64,000 nt of DNA from Burkholderiaceae bacterium (GCA_027493945.1 JAOSJU010000001.1:2786484-2850483); one strand, 5' to 3'; counted from the stretch's first letter, positions 1 to 9,993 are shown. Program-made: numbers and translations. Notes: a model not told the origin generated them from the letters alone.

Positions 1-443
1 TCCCGTCGATGAGCGTGCTCGAAAACCTGCAGGTCGGCGCGATGCTGCCGCGCGCGCGGGCGCAGGCGGCAGTGACGCTCGAGCGCGTGTTCGCGATGTT
101 CCCGCGGCTGAAGGAGCGCGCGGGGCAACTGGCCGGCACGCTGTCGGGCGGCGAGCAGCAGATGCTCGCGATCGGCCGCTGCCTGATGGGCGCGCCGCGG
201 ATGATCATGTTCGACGAGCCTTCGCTCGGCCTGTCGCCGACGCTGGTGGCCGAGGTGTTCCGCACGATCCGCGAACTGCACGGGCAAGGCATGACGATCC
301 TGCTGGTCGAGCAGAACGTGGCGGCCTCGCTGCAGCTCGCCGACCGCGCCTACGTGCTCGAGAACGGCAGCATCGTGCTCGAAGGCAGCGGCACGGCCCT
401 GCTCGACGACCCGCGCGTCAAGGAAGCGTACCTGGGGCTCTGA
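1..443 (+). CDS. livF: Branched-chain amino-acid ABC transporter ATP-binding protein (LivF-type), 5' truncated
   Basis: This is the C-terminal part of an ABC ATPase whose start lies left of the window; the frame is open from base 3. Visible are the signature motif LSGGEQQ, the Walker B segment MIMFDEPSLGLSP with the D-loop, and the switch region LLVEQNV. The ending ('DPRVKEAYLGL') is typical of LivF, the second cytoplasmic ATPase of the Liv/urea-type uptake systems that energise a LivHM permease. Walker A is not visible. LivG or another ABC family of the same fold is possible, but LivG proteins normally carry a longer insert before the signature. The next gene starts one base after the stop. 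Confidence 0.85.
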   Translation, partial: PSMSVLENLQVGAMLPRARAQAAVTLERVFAMFPRLKERAGQLAGTLSGGEQQMLAIGRCLMGAPRMIMFDEPSLGLSPTLVAEVFRTIRELHGQGMTILLVEQNVAASLQLADRAYVLENGSIVLEGSGTALLDDPRVKEAYLGL

Positions 444-444
444 A

Positions 445-1407
445 GTGCATCGTCTCCCTCCTCACGTCCGCCGGGCCCGGCGCGGCGCGCGTGCCGCGGC
501 CGGCTGCGCGTTCCTCGCGGCGACGCTGCTGGTCGCGACGCCGCCGGCGGTGGCCTCCGCCCACCCCGACCCGATCGTCGACCGCTCGACCGGGCACGTG
601 GTCGCGCGCGGCGACAGCCTGGCCTCGATCGGCGCGCGCTACGGCGTGTCGGTGCAGCTGGTCGTGCGGCAGAACGCGCTGGATCCGCGCAAGCCGTTGC
701 GGCCGGGCCAGGTGCTGCAGGTGACCGCGCGCCACGTGGTGCCGCCGCCGCTGGACGACGGCATCGTGATCAACCTGCCGCAGCGGATGCTGTTCCTGTT
801 TCGCGGCGGAAGGCTCGCGAGCGCGTATCCGGTGGCGGTGGGCCGCGCCAGCTGGCCGACGCCGACCGGCGAGTTCACGGTGCGCACGCGCGAGACCGAC
901 AAGACCTGGATCGTTCCGGTCTCGATCCAGGAAGAGATGCGCCGCGAAGGCAAGCCGGTGCTCACGCGGGTGCCGCCGGGTCCCGAGAATCCGCTCGGGC
1001 GCCACTGGATCGGGCTGAGCCTGCCGGCCATCGGCATCCACGGGACGATCGCGCCGGCCAGCGTGTACGGTTTTCGTTCGCACGGCTGCATCCGCGTGCA
1101 CCCGGACGACGTCGCGCAGCTGTTCGATCGGGTGGCCATCGGCGAGCCCGGCCGCATCGTCTACCAGCCCTTGCTGATGGCGCGGGGCAGCGATGGCCGG
1201 ATCTGGTTCGAGGCGAACCCCGACGTCTACCGCAAGGGCGCGGGAACGCTCGCCGACGCGCGCGCGATGGCCGTCGAACGGGGTATCGCGCAGGAGTCGT
1301 TAGACTGGCGGCTGATCGAAACCATGCTGCGCGCCCGCGACGGGCTGGCCCAAGAGGTCGGCGTCGATCGCGACGGCGGTGCAGGACGAGCCGCAGGGGG
1401 TGGATGA
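445..1407 (+). CDS. L,D-transpeptidase with LysM domain (YkuD family), exported
   Basis: A 320-residue periplasmic cell-wall enzyme that forms 3-3 peptidoglycan cross-links or anchors proteins to peptidoglycan. It opens with a signal peptide (basic start, hydrophobic CAFLAATLLVATPP, AxA cleavage near residue 38), then a LysM motif (about 50-95, HVVARGDSLASIGARYGVS) and a YkuD domain (about 105-240). The catalytic signature is present as IHG...SHGCIRVHPDD, with the active Cys near residue 215. The start is GTG, directly after the livF stop. The distal 60 residues are basic and glycine-rich without a recognisable fold. It overlaps the next cell-wall gene by four bases (ATGA), which suggests translational coupling. 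Confidence 0.9.
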   Translation: MHRLPPHVRRARRGARAAAGCAFLAATLLVATPPAVASAHPDPIVDRSTGHVVARGDSLASIGARYGVSVQLVVRQNALDPRKPLRPGQVLQVTARHVVPPPLDDGIVINLPQRMLFLFRGGRLASAYPVAVGRASWPTPTGEFTVRTRETDKTWIVPVSIQEEMRREGKPVLTRVPPGPENPLGRHWIGLSLPAIGIHGTIAPASVYGFRSHGCIRVHPDDVAQLFDRVAIGEPGRIVYQPLLMARGSDGRIWFEANPDVYRKGAGTLADARAMAVERGIAQESLDWRLIETMLRARDGLAQEVGVDRDGGAGRAAGGG

Positions 1408-1982
1408 TGGTCAGGATGCCGTTTCGCCGGCAGTTGTTTCGCATGGGGGTGGGCGCCGTGGTCGGCAGCGCCGCGGCGCGAGGCGCGCTGGCGATGCCGC
1501 GCCGCGCCGATCCGGCGATCGATGCGGTCGCGCGACTGGCGTTTGTGAATACTCACACCGGCGAATCGCTCGACGTCGTCTATCGCGAGAGCGGTCGCTA
1601 CCTCACCGACGCGATCGCCGAAATCGACCGGGTGCTGCGCGACCATCGCAACGGCGAAGTGTTCCCGATCGACCGCGCGCTGCTCGACCAGCTCGACCGG
1701 CTCGGTACGCTGCTCGCCACCGGCACGCGGCCGTTCCACGTGATCTCGGGCTACCGGTCGCCGGCGACCAACGCGATGCTCCACGCGCGCAGCAACGGCG
1801 TGGCGACGCGCAGCCTGCACATGTCGGGTCGCGCGATCGACATCCGGATGCCCGGCGTACCGCTGGCGACGCTGCATCGCGCGGCGCTGTCGATGCAGGC
1901 GGGCGGCGTGGGGTACTACCCGGGGTCGAACTTCGTTCACGTCGATACCGGCCGGTCGCGCAGCTGGGGCGCGAAGGCCTGA
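1404..1982 (+). CDS. DUF882/YcbK-like M15-family peptidase, Tat-type signal
   Basis: A 192-residue protein of the DUF882 family, related to the D-Ala-D-Ala carboxypeptidase-like M15 fold. The N-terminus has a twin-arginine-like motif (FRRQLFRMG) followed by a hydrophobic stretch ending ALA, so export in folded form is likely. Metal-ligand segments of the family are visible: SGYRSPATNAML, SLHMSGRAIDIR and FVHVDTGR. E. coli YcbK shares this layout. It overlaps the stop of the L,D-transpeptidase gene by ATGA, so the two form one operon of cell-wall modifying enzymes. The substrate is not deducible from sequence. Confidence 0.85.
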   Translation: MMVRMPFRRQLFRMGVGAVVGSAAARGALAMPRRADPAIDAVARLAFVNTHTGESLDVVYRESGRYLTDAIAEIDRVLRDHRNGEVFPIDRALLDQLDRLGTLLATGTRPFHVISGYRSPATNAMLHARSNGVATRSLHMSGRAIDIRMPGVPLATLHRAALSMQAGGVGYYPGSNFVHVDTGRSRSWGAKA

Positions 1983-3423
1983 TCACTGCGGGGGCAGCAC
2001 TTTCCCCGGATTCATGATGCCCAGCGGGTCGAGCGCCTGCTTGACCCGCCGCATCAGCGCCATTTCCACCGCCGACTTGTAGCGGGCCGACTCGTCGCGG
2101 CGCAGCTGGCCCAGCCCGTGCTCGGCCGAGATCGAGCCGCCGAACGCGTGCACCGCGTCGTGCGTCACCCGGTTGATCGCCGGTTGCAGCGCGAGGAACT
2201 CCGCTTCGTGCGCGGGGCCGCAGCGATCGACCGGAGGCGAAACGTTGTAGTGCAGGTTGCCGTCGCCCAGGTGCCCGAAGACCACCATGCGGATGCCGGG
2301 GAAGCACCGCTGCAGCTCCGCGTCGGTGCGCTCGACGAACTCGCCGATCGCCGAGATCGGCACCGACACGTCGTGCTTGATGTTCTTGCCGGTGAGCGCC
2401 TGCGCCTCGGAGATCAGCTCGCGCAGCGCCCAGAGCCCGCGGCTTTGCGCGCCCGACGTTGCGACCACCGCGTCGCTGACGATGCCGGTCTCCATCGCGC
2501 GCTCCATCAACGCCTCGAACATCGCGGCGGCGTGCGCCTCGCCTTCGCTGTCGGAGGTTTCGAGCAGCACGTACCAGGGGCTCGGCTGCGCGAACGGCCG
2601 GCGATGCTCGGGAAAGTGTTTCGCGACCAGGTCGAGGCAGAGGTCGGAGATCAGCTCGAAAGCGGTGAGCGACGAGCCGAGCGCCGACTGCGCCTGCCCG
2701 AGCAGCCGCAGCGCGGCATGCGGATCGTCGACGGCGGCCATCGCGGTGATCTGCGCCGCCGGCTGCGGATAGAGCTTCAGCGTCGCCGCGGTGATCACGC
2801 CCAGCGTGCCTTCGGCGCCGATGAAGAGATCGCGCAGGTCGTAGCCGGTGTTGTCCTTGCGCAGCCCGCGCAGGCCATGCCGGTGTCGCCGTCGGCCGTC
2901 ACCACTTCCAGCCCCGGGCACAACTCGCGCGCATTGCCGTAGCGCAGCACCGCGACGCCCCCGCGTTGGTCGACAGGTTGCCGCCGATGGTGCAGGAACC
3001 CTCGGAGGGCAGGCTCAGCGGAAACAGCCGGCCCGCGGCTTCGGCCGCGGCGCGCACTTCGGCCAGCGTGCAGCCCGCCTCGACCGTGATCGAGTTGTTC
3101 ACCGCGTCGACCGCGCGCACCCGCTTCAGGCGCGCGAGCGACAGCACGATCGAGCGGCCGCCGCCGTCGGGCGTGGCGGCGCCGGCCAGGCCGGTGTTGC
3201 CGCCCTGCGGAACGACCGCGACGCGATGCCCGGCGCACCAGCGCACGACGGCGGCGACGTCGTCGACGGAGTCGGGCATCGCGACCGCGAGCGCGCGGCC
3301 GAAGTAGCGGCGGCGCCAGTCGACGACGAACGGCTCGAGGTCGGCGGCGTCGTTCAGCAGGCGGCCGCTGAAGCTCTGCCTGAGCGATTCGAGATCGATC
3401 GTGGGCGCGGAGGGCGTGGCCAC
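1983..3423 (-). CDS. FAD-linked D-2-hydroxyacid dehydrogenase (GlcD / D-2-hydroxyglutarate dehydrogenase type), two frameshifts
   Basis: A flavoprotein of the FAD_binding_4 / FAD-oxidase C families that oxidises D-2-hydroxy acids (glycolate, D-lactate or D-2-hydroxyglutarate). The N-terminal part runs from 3423 with the PP-loop region VVPQGGNTGLAGAATPDGG. After two one-base losses it continues to the C-terminal HLGDGNLHYNVSPP and EHGLGQLRR segments. The first loss is in a C run at 2958-2962 (frame resumes NAGGVAVLRYGNA). The second is between 2881 and 2882, where restoring a base gives GDTWHGLRGLRKDN; the lost base is the centre of a CCWGG site. All conserved blocks survive, so I read it as one intact gene with sequence errors. 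It is convergent with the DUF882 gene and abuts ffh. Confidence 0.8.
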
Positions 3424-3424
3424 G

Positions 3425-4780
3425 CTACCGGATTCCCGGCAGCATGCCCTTCATGCCGCGCATCATCTTCGCGAGCCCGCCCTTCTGCATCTTCTTCATC
3501 ATCGACTGCATCTGGTCGAACTGCGCGAGCAGCCGGTTGACTTCCTGGACCGACACGCCGGCGCCGGCGGCGATGCGCCGCTTGCGGCTGGCCTTGATCA
3601 GTTCGGGCTTCGAGCGCTCGGCGCGAGTCATCGACTGGATGATCGCGTGCATCCGGCGCATCTGCCGCTCGGCCTGCGACATGTCGGCACTGGCGGCGGC
3701 CTGCTGCAGCTGCGACGGCAGCTTGTCGAGCAGCGACGACAGACCGCCCATCCGGTTCATCTGGCCGAGCTGCGCGGCGAAGTCGTTCAGGTCGAAGCGG
3801 TTACCGGCCTTCAGCTTCTCGGCCAGCGCCTTCGCCGCCGTCTCGTCGACCGCCTTGTGCGCCTCCTCGACCAGCGACACGATGTCGCCCATGCCGAGGA
3901 TGCGATTGGCCATCCGCTCGGGGTGAAAGCCTTCGAGCCCCGACAGCTTCTCGCCGACGCCCACGAACTTGATCGGCGCGCCGGTGACCGCTTTCACCGA
4001 CAGCGCTGCACCGCCGCGCGCGTCGCCGTCGAGCTTGGTGAGCACCACGCCGGTGAGCGGCAGCGTCTCGCGGAACGCTTTCGCGGTGTTGACCGCGTCC
4101 TGCCCCTGCATCGCGTCGACGACGAACAGGGTCTCGATCGGTCGCAGCTGCGCGTGCAGCGCGGCAATCTCGCGCATCATGTCTTCGTCGATCGCCAGCC
4201 GGCCCGCCGTGTCGACCAGCAGCACGTCGTGGTAATGCGTGCGCGCCCACTGCAGCGCCGCTGCGGCGATGTCGGCCGGCTTCTGGTCGGGGGTGGACGC
4301 GAAGAAGTCGGCCCCGGCCTGCGCGGCGACCGTGCGCAGCTGCTCGATCGCGGCCGGGCGGTAGACGTCGCACGAGACGGTGAGCACCTTCTTCTTTTTC
4401 GTCTCGCGCAGCCACTTGGCGAGCTTGCCGACCGTGGTGGTCTTGCCGGCGCCCTGCAGACCGGCCATCAGCACGACCGCCGGGGGCTGGCTGGCGAGGT
4501 CGAGCTCGGCGGTCTTGCCGCCCATCAGCTCGGTGAGCTCGCGATGCACCACGCCCACCAGCGCCTGGCCCGGCGTCAGGCTGCCGACGACTTCCTGGCC
4601 CAGCGCTTTCTCGAGGATCCGGGCGATGAAGTCGCGCACCACGGGCAACGCGACATCGGCCTCGAGCAGGGCGACGCGGATCTCGCGCAGCATCTCCTGC
4701 GTGTTGGCTTCGGTCAGCCGGGCCTCGCCGCGCATCGTCTTGACGACGCGCGACAGGCGTTGCGACAGGTTTTCGAGCAT
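3425..4780 (-). CDS. ffh: Signal recognition particle GTPase Ffh
   Basis: At 451 residues it has the full family length. Ffh binds 4.5S RNA and signal sequences of nascent membrane proteins and docks with FtsY. The N domain (1-90) is followed by the G domain with G1 GLQGAGKTTTVGKLA, DVYRPAAIEQL, the DTAGRL G3 motif, TKLDGDARGG (G4) and GVGEKL. A Met-rich M domain (about 328-430) carries the GAGVSVQEVNRLLAQF RNA-binding helix and a Met/Lys-rich tail. The start ATG at 4780 is the first in frame and lies only 22 bases from the divergent GTG of the cytochrome assembly gene, so the two promoters must overlap the opposite coding regions. Confidence 0.97.
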   Translation of the reverse strand: MLENLSQRLSRVVKTMRGEARLTEANTQEMLREIRVALLEADVALPVVRDFIARILEKALGQEVVGSLTPGQALVGVVHRELTELMGGKTAELDLASQPPAVVLMAGLQGAGKTTTVGKLAKWLRETKKKKVLTVSCDVYRPAAIEQLRTVAAQAGADFFASTPDQKPADIAAAALQWARTHYHDVLLVDTAGRLAIDEDMMREIAALHAQLRPIETLFVVDAMQGQDAVNTAKAFRETLPLTGVVLTKLDGDARGGAALSVKAVTGAPIKFVGVGEKLSGLEGFHPERMANRILGMGDIVSLVEEAHKAVDETAAKALAEKLKAGNRFDLNDFAAQLGQMNRMGGLSSLLDKLPSQLQQAAASADMSQAERQMRRMHAIIQSMTRAERSKPELIKASRKRRIAAGAGVSVQEVNRLLAQFDQMQSMMKKMQKGGLAKMMRGMKGMLPGIR

Positions 4781-4802
4781 GGCCTTGGAGTAAACTGGGT
4801 CG

Positions 4803-5612
4803 GTGCAGATTCTACTGGTTATCGTTCACCTGCTCGCCGCGCTCGCCTACCTCGTCGCCTGGCGGCTGCCGGCACGGTTCGCGGGTGCGCTGATGCTGGT
4901 CGGGCTCGCGCTGCACGCCGGAGCGCTGTACGCGGCGGTCTACGGCGAAGGCGGCTGGCACTTCGGGTTCGCGCCGATCCTCTCTGCCACGCTGTGGATC
5001 GGCGTCGTGGTGATGTGGATCGAAGGCTTGTCGGTGCGGGTCGAGGCGCTGCGCAGCGTCGTGCTGCCGGTAGCGGCGCTGTCGGTGCCGCTGCCGCTGC
5101 TGTTTCCGGGCCTCGATCTGAGCGCGCAGGCCACGCGCCCGCTGTTCCTGCCGCACCTGCTGATCGGAACCCTCGCCTACGGCGTCCTGGCGATGGCGGC
5201 GCTGCATGCGCTGCTGATGACCGCGGCCGAGCGTGCGCTGCACGGCGGGGCCCGCGCCGCCGGCGCGGGCGGTTCGCCGTTCGCGCGCTTTCTCGAAGAC
5301 CTGCCGCCGCTGCTCGTGCTCGAGCGTATCCTGTTCCGCTTCATCGGCCTGGGCTTCGCGCTGCTCACGCTCACCGCGTTCAGCGGCGTGCTGTTCTCCG
5401 AGGAGATCTTCGGCCAGCCGCTGCGCTTCGACCACAAGACCGTGTTCTCGCTCGTCGCCTGGACCGTCTTCGCGGTGCTGCTCGCCGGCCGGCGGCTGCG
5501 CGGCTGGCGCGGGCGCACCGCGTTGCGGCTCACCTTCGGCGGCTTCGCGCTGCTGCTGCTCGCTTACGTCGGCAGCCGCCTGGTGCTCGAAGTGATCCTG
5601 CATCGCCACTGA
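4803..5612 (+). CDS. Cytochrome c assembly family membrane protein (YpjD/CcsA-like)
   Basis: A 269-residue integral membrane protein, almost entirely hydrophobic with about eight transmembrane segments. It fits the short CcsA/HemX-like 'cytochrome c assembly protein' family (YpjD) found next to ffh in many proteobacteria. That family is related to haem-handling proteins, but a WWD haem-binding motif is not evident here, so a direct haem role is inference. The start is GTG at 4803, divergent from ffh. The stop overlaps the start of the PP0621-like gene by one base (TGATG), the first of a run of tightly coupled genes leading into pilS-pilR. Confidence 0.8.
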   Translation: MQILLVIVHLLAALAYLVAWRLPARFAGALMLVGLALHAGALYAAVYGEGGWHFGFAPILSATLWIGVVVMWIEGLSVRVEALRSVVLPVAALSVPLPLLFPGLDLSAQATRPLFLPHLLIGTLAYGVLAMAALHALLMTAAERALHGGARAAGAGGSPFARFLEDLPPLLVLERILFRFIGLGFALLTLTAFSGVLFSEEIFGQPLRFDHKTVFSLVAWTVFAVLLAGRRLRGWRGRTALRLTFGGFALLLLAYVGSRLVLEVILHRH

Positions 5613-5917
5613 TGGGCAAGCTGCTGTTCTGGCTCGCGCTGGTGGCGCTGGCCTTCCTGGCGATGAAGCTGGTGGCCATCAGCCAGCGCAAGCGCGAGGC
5701 GGCGCAGCGCGAAGACGCCGCTACGGGTGCGCAGGCGACGACGACGCGCACCGGCGAGGGTGCAAGGCGCGCAGGCGAGCTGGCCGGCGAGATGATGGTC
5801 CAGTGCGAGCACTGCGGCGTATTCCTGCCGGCTTCCGACGCGTTCGTCGACGGCGGGCACAGCTATTGCGATCGGGCGCACCGCGACGCCCACCGGACGC
5901 GGCAGCCTCGTCGATGA
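5612..5917 (+). CDS. PP0621-family small membrane-anchored zinc-ribbon-like protein
   Basis: A 101-residue protein with one N-terminal transmembrane helix (LLFWLALVALAFLAMKLV), a charged linker, and a C-terminal metal-binding-like segment with CEHCGVFLP and a later Cys (GHSYCDRAH). This fits the small PP0621 family usually found between the CcsA-like gene and pilS. Its function is unknown. It overlaps the upstream gene by one base and pilS by four (ATGA), so it is almost certainly cotranscribed with the pilus two-component genes. Confidence 0.7.
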   Translation: MGKLLFWLALVALAFLAMKLVAISQRKREAAQREDAATGAQATTTRTGEGARRAGELAGEMMVQCEHCGVFLPASDAFVDGGHSYCDRAHRDAHRTRQPRR

Positions 5918-7556
5918 GCGGCGGTCGCGCTCCGGTTTCGATGCCGGATCCCGCGGCCGTTCCTGCCGACTCGTATCGCGCGGCCCTGCGCTGGCTGGCG
6001 ACCAGCCGGGTCGCGGTCGCGCTGACGCTGCTCGCGTTCGTACCGCTGCAGGACGCCGGCCGCTTCGCGGCCGAGCTCGGCGACCCGGCCTGGTTCGAGC
6101 GGGTCGTCGTCGTCTACCTGCTGGCGGCCATCCTCTACCTGTCGACGCTGCACTGGTTCAACCGCCGCTTCGACGCGATGCTGGCGGTGCACGCGCTGAC
6201 CGACCTGGTCGCGCTCACGGCGCTGATGCACGCGGCGGGCGGGCTGCGCAGCGGCGTGGTCGTGCTGCTGATCGCGGCGCTGGCAGGAGCGGCGGTCGTT
6301 TCGACGCGGCGCATGGCGGCGTCGTTCGCGGCGGTGGCCACGTTGCTGGTGCTGGCCGAGGCGAGCTGGCCGATGCTGCGTGGCGGCGGCGACGCCGGCA
6401 TGACGATGACCGCCGGACTGGTGGGCATCGCCTGTTTCGCGACCGCGATGACGGTGAACTGGCTCGCGATCCGGCTGCACGCGCAGGAGGAGATCGCGCG
6501 CCGCCGTGGCGAGGACTTGCGCCGCCAGCTCGCAGTGACCTCGCAGGTGGTCGCCGAACTGCAGCAGGGCGTGCTGGTCGTCGGCGCCGACGGCGAGATC
6601 ACGACGATGAACCCGGCCGCGCGCACGCTGCTCGGTGCAGGGGTCGAGGCGCCGTCGCTGGCGACCGGCGCGCCGCCGGTCGCCAGCGCGGCCTGGACGG
6701 TGTTGCGGCGCGCATATGCGCGCTGGCGCGAAGCCGGCAGCGCTGCGCACGACGAAACCGAGCTGAGCCTGCCCGCGCCCAGCGGCGGCGGCGCGGTGCG
6801 CATCGGGCTGCGCTTCCTCGGGGGCGACGGTCACGGCGACGCGGTCGTGATCCTCGAAGACCAGCGCCTGGTCGAGGATCGCGCGCAGCAACTCAAGCTC
6901 GCGTCGATGGGCAGGTTGTCGGCGTCGATCGCGCACGAGGTGCGAAACCCGCTGGCGGCGATCCGCCATGCCAACAGCCTGCTCGCCGAGCGCATCGACG
7001 ATCCGGCGCTCGCGCGGCTGGCCCGCATCGTCGAGGACAACACGGTGCGCATCGACCGAATCGTCGAGGACGTGCTGTCGATCGCGCGCCGCGAGCGCGC
7101 GGCCGACGAGTCGATCGACCTGCAGAACTTCCTGAAGGGCTTCCTCGCGGAATTCGTCGCCGCCTCGGGCGCCGATCCGCGGCGCATTGCCGTGCGGCTC
7201 GAGACCGAGCGGCCGATCCGCTTCGATTCGAACCACCTGCGGCAGGTGCTGCTGAACCTGCTGGGCAACGCGTTGCGCTACGCGTCCGCAGCCGAGGGCG
7301 CGGTCATGATCGGCTGGCGCGAGCGCGAGCGCCATCGATTAGAATTGACCGTCGCCGACGACGGGTCCGGCCTGCCCCCCGAAATGCTGGAACACGCTTT
7401 CGAACCCTTTTTTACGACCGACAGCCGCGGCACCGGCCTCGGTCTGTACCGGCGCGCGAACTGTGCGGCGCGAACGACGCGACGATCCGCTACGAGACGG
7501 CCGCGCCGTCGGGGCGTTATCGCAGCGCGTTCGTCATCGAGCCGAAAAGGGGTTAG
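5914..7556 (+). CDS. pilS: Sensor histidine kinase PilS, one frameshift near the C-terminus
   Basis: This is the membrane sensor kinase partner of PilR in control of type IV pilus genes. The N-terminal third has about six transmembrane helices. A PAS-like segment follows (VVAELQQGVLVVGADGEITTMN), then HisKA with the phospho-His in SIAHEVRNPLAAIRHA, and a HATPase domain with N box NHLRQVLLNLLGNALRYA and G boxes ADDGSGLPP and GTGLGLY. After 7450 the frame breaks; restoring one T (ACCTGG) gives YLARELCGANDATIRYE and a stop at 7554-7556, three bases before pilR. The missing base is the centre of a CCWGG site. The start ATG at 5914 overlaps the previous stop. Confidence 0.88.
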
Positions 7557-7559
7557 CGC

Positions 7560-9045
7560 GTGCCGACCACCGACCCCGTCGATTCTGCGCGCGCGCCCGA
7601 CGCCCGCGTGGCCGGCCGCCAGCCGCGCGTGCTGGTGGTCGACGACGAGGCCGACCTGCGCGAACTGCTCGAACTCACGCTGGTCGGAATGGGGCTCGAC
7701 GTCGATTGCGCGGGCAGCATCGCCGAAGCCGGCAGCCTGCTCGAGCGCCAGGCCTACGCGCTGTGCCTCACCGACATGCGCTTGCCCGACGGCGACGGAC
7801 TCGGGCTGGTGGCGTCGATCAATCGCCGCTTCCCGCAGACGCCGGTCGCGGTGATCACCGCCTACGGCAGCGCCGAGAACGCGGTCGCCGCACTGAAGGC
7901 GGGCGCCTTCGACTACCTCGCCAAGCCGGTGGCGCTCGACGCGCTGCGCAGCCTCGTGCGCTCGGCGATCCAGCTCCCGGCCCAGCAACCGGCCGCGAGC
8001 GCAGCCGCCGCGCCCGACCCGGCCCTGGCAGTTGCTGGGCGAGTCGGCGGCGATGCAGGAAGTGCGCGCGCAGATCCAGCGGCTGGCGCGCAGCATGGCA
8101 CCGGTGTCGATCGCCGGCGAGTCCGGCTCGGGCAAGGAACTCGCTGCGCGCCTGATCCATCTCTCCGGGCCGCGCGCCGCGCAGCCGTTCGTGGCGGTCA
8201 ACTGCGGCGCCATTCCCGAGGCGCTGATGGAGGCCGAGTTCTTCGGTCACCGCAAGGGGGCGTTCACCGGGGCCGACCACGACCGCGACGGTTTCTTCCA
8301 GGCGGCCAGCGGCGGCACGCTGTTCCTCGACGAGGTTGCCGACCTGCCGCTGGCGATGCAGGTGAAGCTGCTGCGCGCGATCCAGGAAAAGCGCGTTCGC
8401 AAGGTGGGCGCCACCGTCGAGGAAGCGGTCGACGTGCGCATCATCAGCGCCACCCACCAGGACCTCGCGCAATGCGTCGCGGCGGGCCGCTTCCGCCAGG
8501 ATCTCTACTACCGGCTCAACGTGATCGAGCTGAAGCTGCCCGCGCTGCGCGAGCGCCTGGAGGACATTCCGACGCTTGCCGAGGCGATTCTCGCGCGGCT
8601 CGCGCGGCGTGCCGGCATGGCGCAGGCGCCGCGGCTGGCGTCGATCACGCTGCGCTACCTGCAGAGCTACCGCTTTCCGGGCAACGTGCGCGAGCTCGAG
8701 AACATGCTCGAGCGCGCGCTCGCGTTCTCCAACGGCGAGGTGGTCAACGTCGAAGACCTCGGACTGAAGCCCGCGGTCGCCGATGTCGACGAGAACGAGC
8801 GCGCCGAGCCGGCGACCGAGGCCGACCCGCAGCCCGCCGCCGCCCATCCGACCGAGCGGCGCCCGGTGCGCGTCTCCGAAGACGGCATTCCCGAGTCGCT
8901 GCCCGACTACCTCGACCAGGTCGAGCGCGATGCGATCCAGCGCGCGCTCGACAAGACGCGCTACAACCGCACCGCGGCGGCGCGGCTGCTCGGCATCACG
9001 TTTCGCGCGCTGCGCTACCGGATGCAGCGCCTCGGGCTGAACTAG
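7560..9045 (+). CDS. pilR: Sigma-54-dependent response regulator PilR, one frameshift between domains
   Basis: An NtrC-family activator expected to drive pilA transcription with RpoN. The receiver domain (about 20-135) carries [12 protein letters not shown] and the phospho-acceptor [12 protein letters not shown]. After a linker the AAA+ domain has Walker A GESGSGKE, the sigma-54 contact loop GAFTGAD and [10 protein letters not shown]. The C-terminus is a Fis-type helix-turn-helix ([20 protein letters not shown]), very typical of PilR. Receiver and AAA+ lie in different frames; the break is around 8026-8029, where removing one G gives [15 protein letters not shown]. It starts with GTG three bases after pilS, and its TAG overlaps the ampD start. 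Confidence 0.9.
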
Positions 9046-9602
9046 TGCTGGCAGCGTCGGGCTGGATCGCCGGCGCCCGACGCGTGCCTTCGCCGAACTT
9101 CGACGCGCGCCCGCCCGGCGTGGCGATCGACCTGCTGGTGGTGCACCACATCAGCCTGCCTCCGGGGCGTTTCAGCGGCGATGCGATCGAACGGCTGTTC
9201 GCCAATCGCCTCGATCCGCGTGCCGACCCGTCATTCGAGGCGCTGCGCGGCCTGCGCGTCTCGGCGCACTTCCTGATCCGGCGCCGCGGCGAACTGCTGC
9301 AGTTCGTCGATACCCGCGAGCGCGCATGGCATGCGGGCGCATCGCACTTCATGAGTCGCGAGCGCTGCAACGATTTCTCGATCGGCATCGAGCTCGAGGG
9401 CGACGGGAAGCATCGCTTCACCGAGCCGCAATATCGTCGGCTCGCGAAGCTGATCGAGCTGCTGCGCGCGCGGTATCCGTTGCGCTGGGTCGCGGGGCAC
9501 AGCGATGTTGCGCCGGGGCGCAAGCACGATCCGGGGCGGTTCTTCGACTGGGAGCGGGTGCTGGCGTTTCCGCAGGCGAGCGGGCTCGCGCGGCCGTACT
9601 GA
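9045..9602 (+). CDS. ampD: 1,6-anhydro-N-acetylmuramyl-L-alanine amidase AmpD
   Basis: A 185-residue cytosolic zinc amidase that removes the stem peptide from anhydro-muropeptides during peptidoglycan recycling; in many bacteria its loss induces AmpC-type beta-lactamases. Family features are VVHHISLPPGRF (first Zn His), AWHAGASHF, the ELEG segment and the C-terminal GHSDVAPGRKHDPGR carrying the second His and the Asp ligand. There is no signal peptide, as expected for AmpD rather than AmpDh paralogues. The GTG start shares a base with the pilR stop. It is the last gene before a long non-coding stretch. Confidence 0.93.
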   Translation: MLAASGWIAGARRVPSPNFDARPPGVAIDLLVVHHISLPPGRFSGDAIERLFANRLDPRADPSFEALRGLRVSAHFLIRRRGELLQFVDTRERAWHAGASHFMSRERCNDFSIGIELEGDGKHRFTEPQYRRLAKLIELLRARYPLRWVAGHSDVAPGRKHDPGRFFDWERVLAFPQASGLARPY

Positions 9603-9633
9603 CGAGGGCGCGTCGCTCGGGGGTTGGCGCGTC

Positions 9634-9993
9634 GCGGCAGGCGACAGCGGGCCGCACCGGGGGCGGGCGTTTTGCGGCCAGCGGAGAGCGCCGGCGGCGC
9701 GGCGTGCCAGGCCCAGTGCGCCGATGGCCGCAGCGGTCGGTGCTTCGCACCGACTCCCCTTGTGCTGCTCACGCCGTGGTCGTGCGGCGCAACTCTCTGC
9801 GCTCGCTACGCGAGCTCCGCTCGGACACAGCGCCGCAAGTCAGAAGTACGAAGCGCGCTTCGCGCGCCGACCCCGAGGCTGCGCTGCTCGGCGCCGCAGA
9901 CATCGGCGCACCGGGCCTGGCCCGCCACGCCGCAGGCGCTCTCCGCTGGCCGCAGAACGCCCGCCCCCGGTGCGGTCCGCTGTCGCCTGCCGC
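9634..9993. repeat. Large imperfect inverted repeat (93-bp arms)
   Basis: The left arm 9634-9726 and right arm 9901-9993 are reverse complements with six mismatches in 93 positions by eye. The 174-base centre is itself rich in short palindromes, for example GTCGGTG-CTTCG-CACCGAC near 9736-9754 and GAAGCGCGCTTC near 9850-9861. Six-frame reading gives only low-complexity Arg/Ala-rich frames, so I see no gene. It could be a hairpin transcript (a strong terminator for ampD), a REP-like or MITE-like element, or two opposed copies of a short genomic repeat. No terminal target duplication was evident. Confidence 0.85.
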
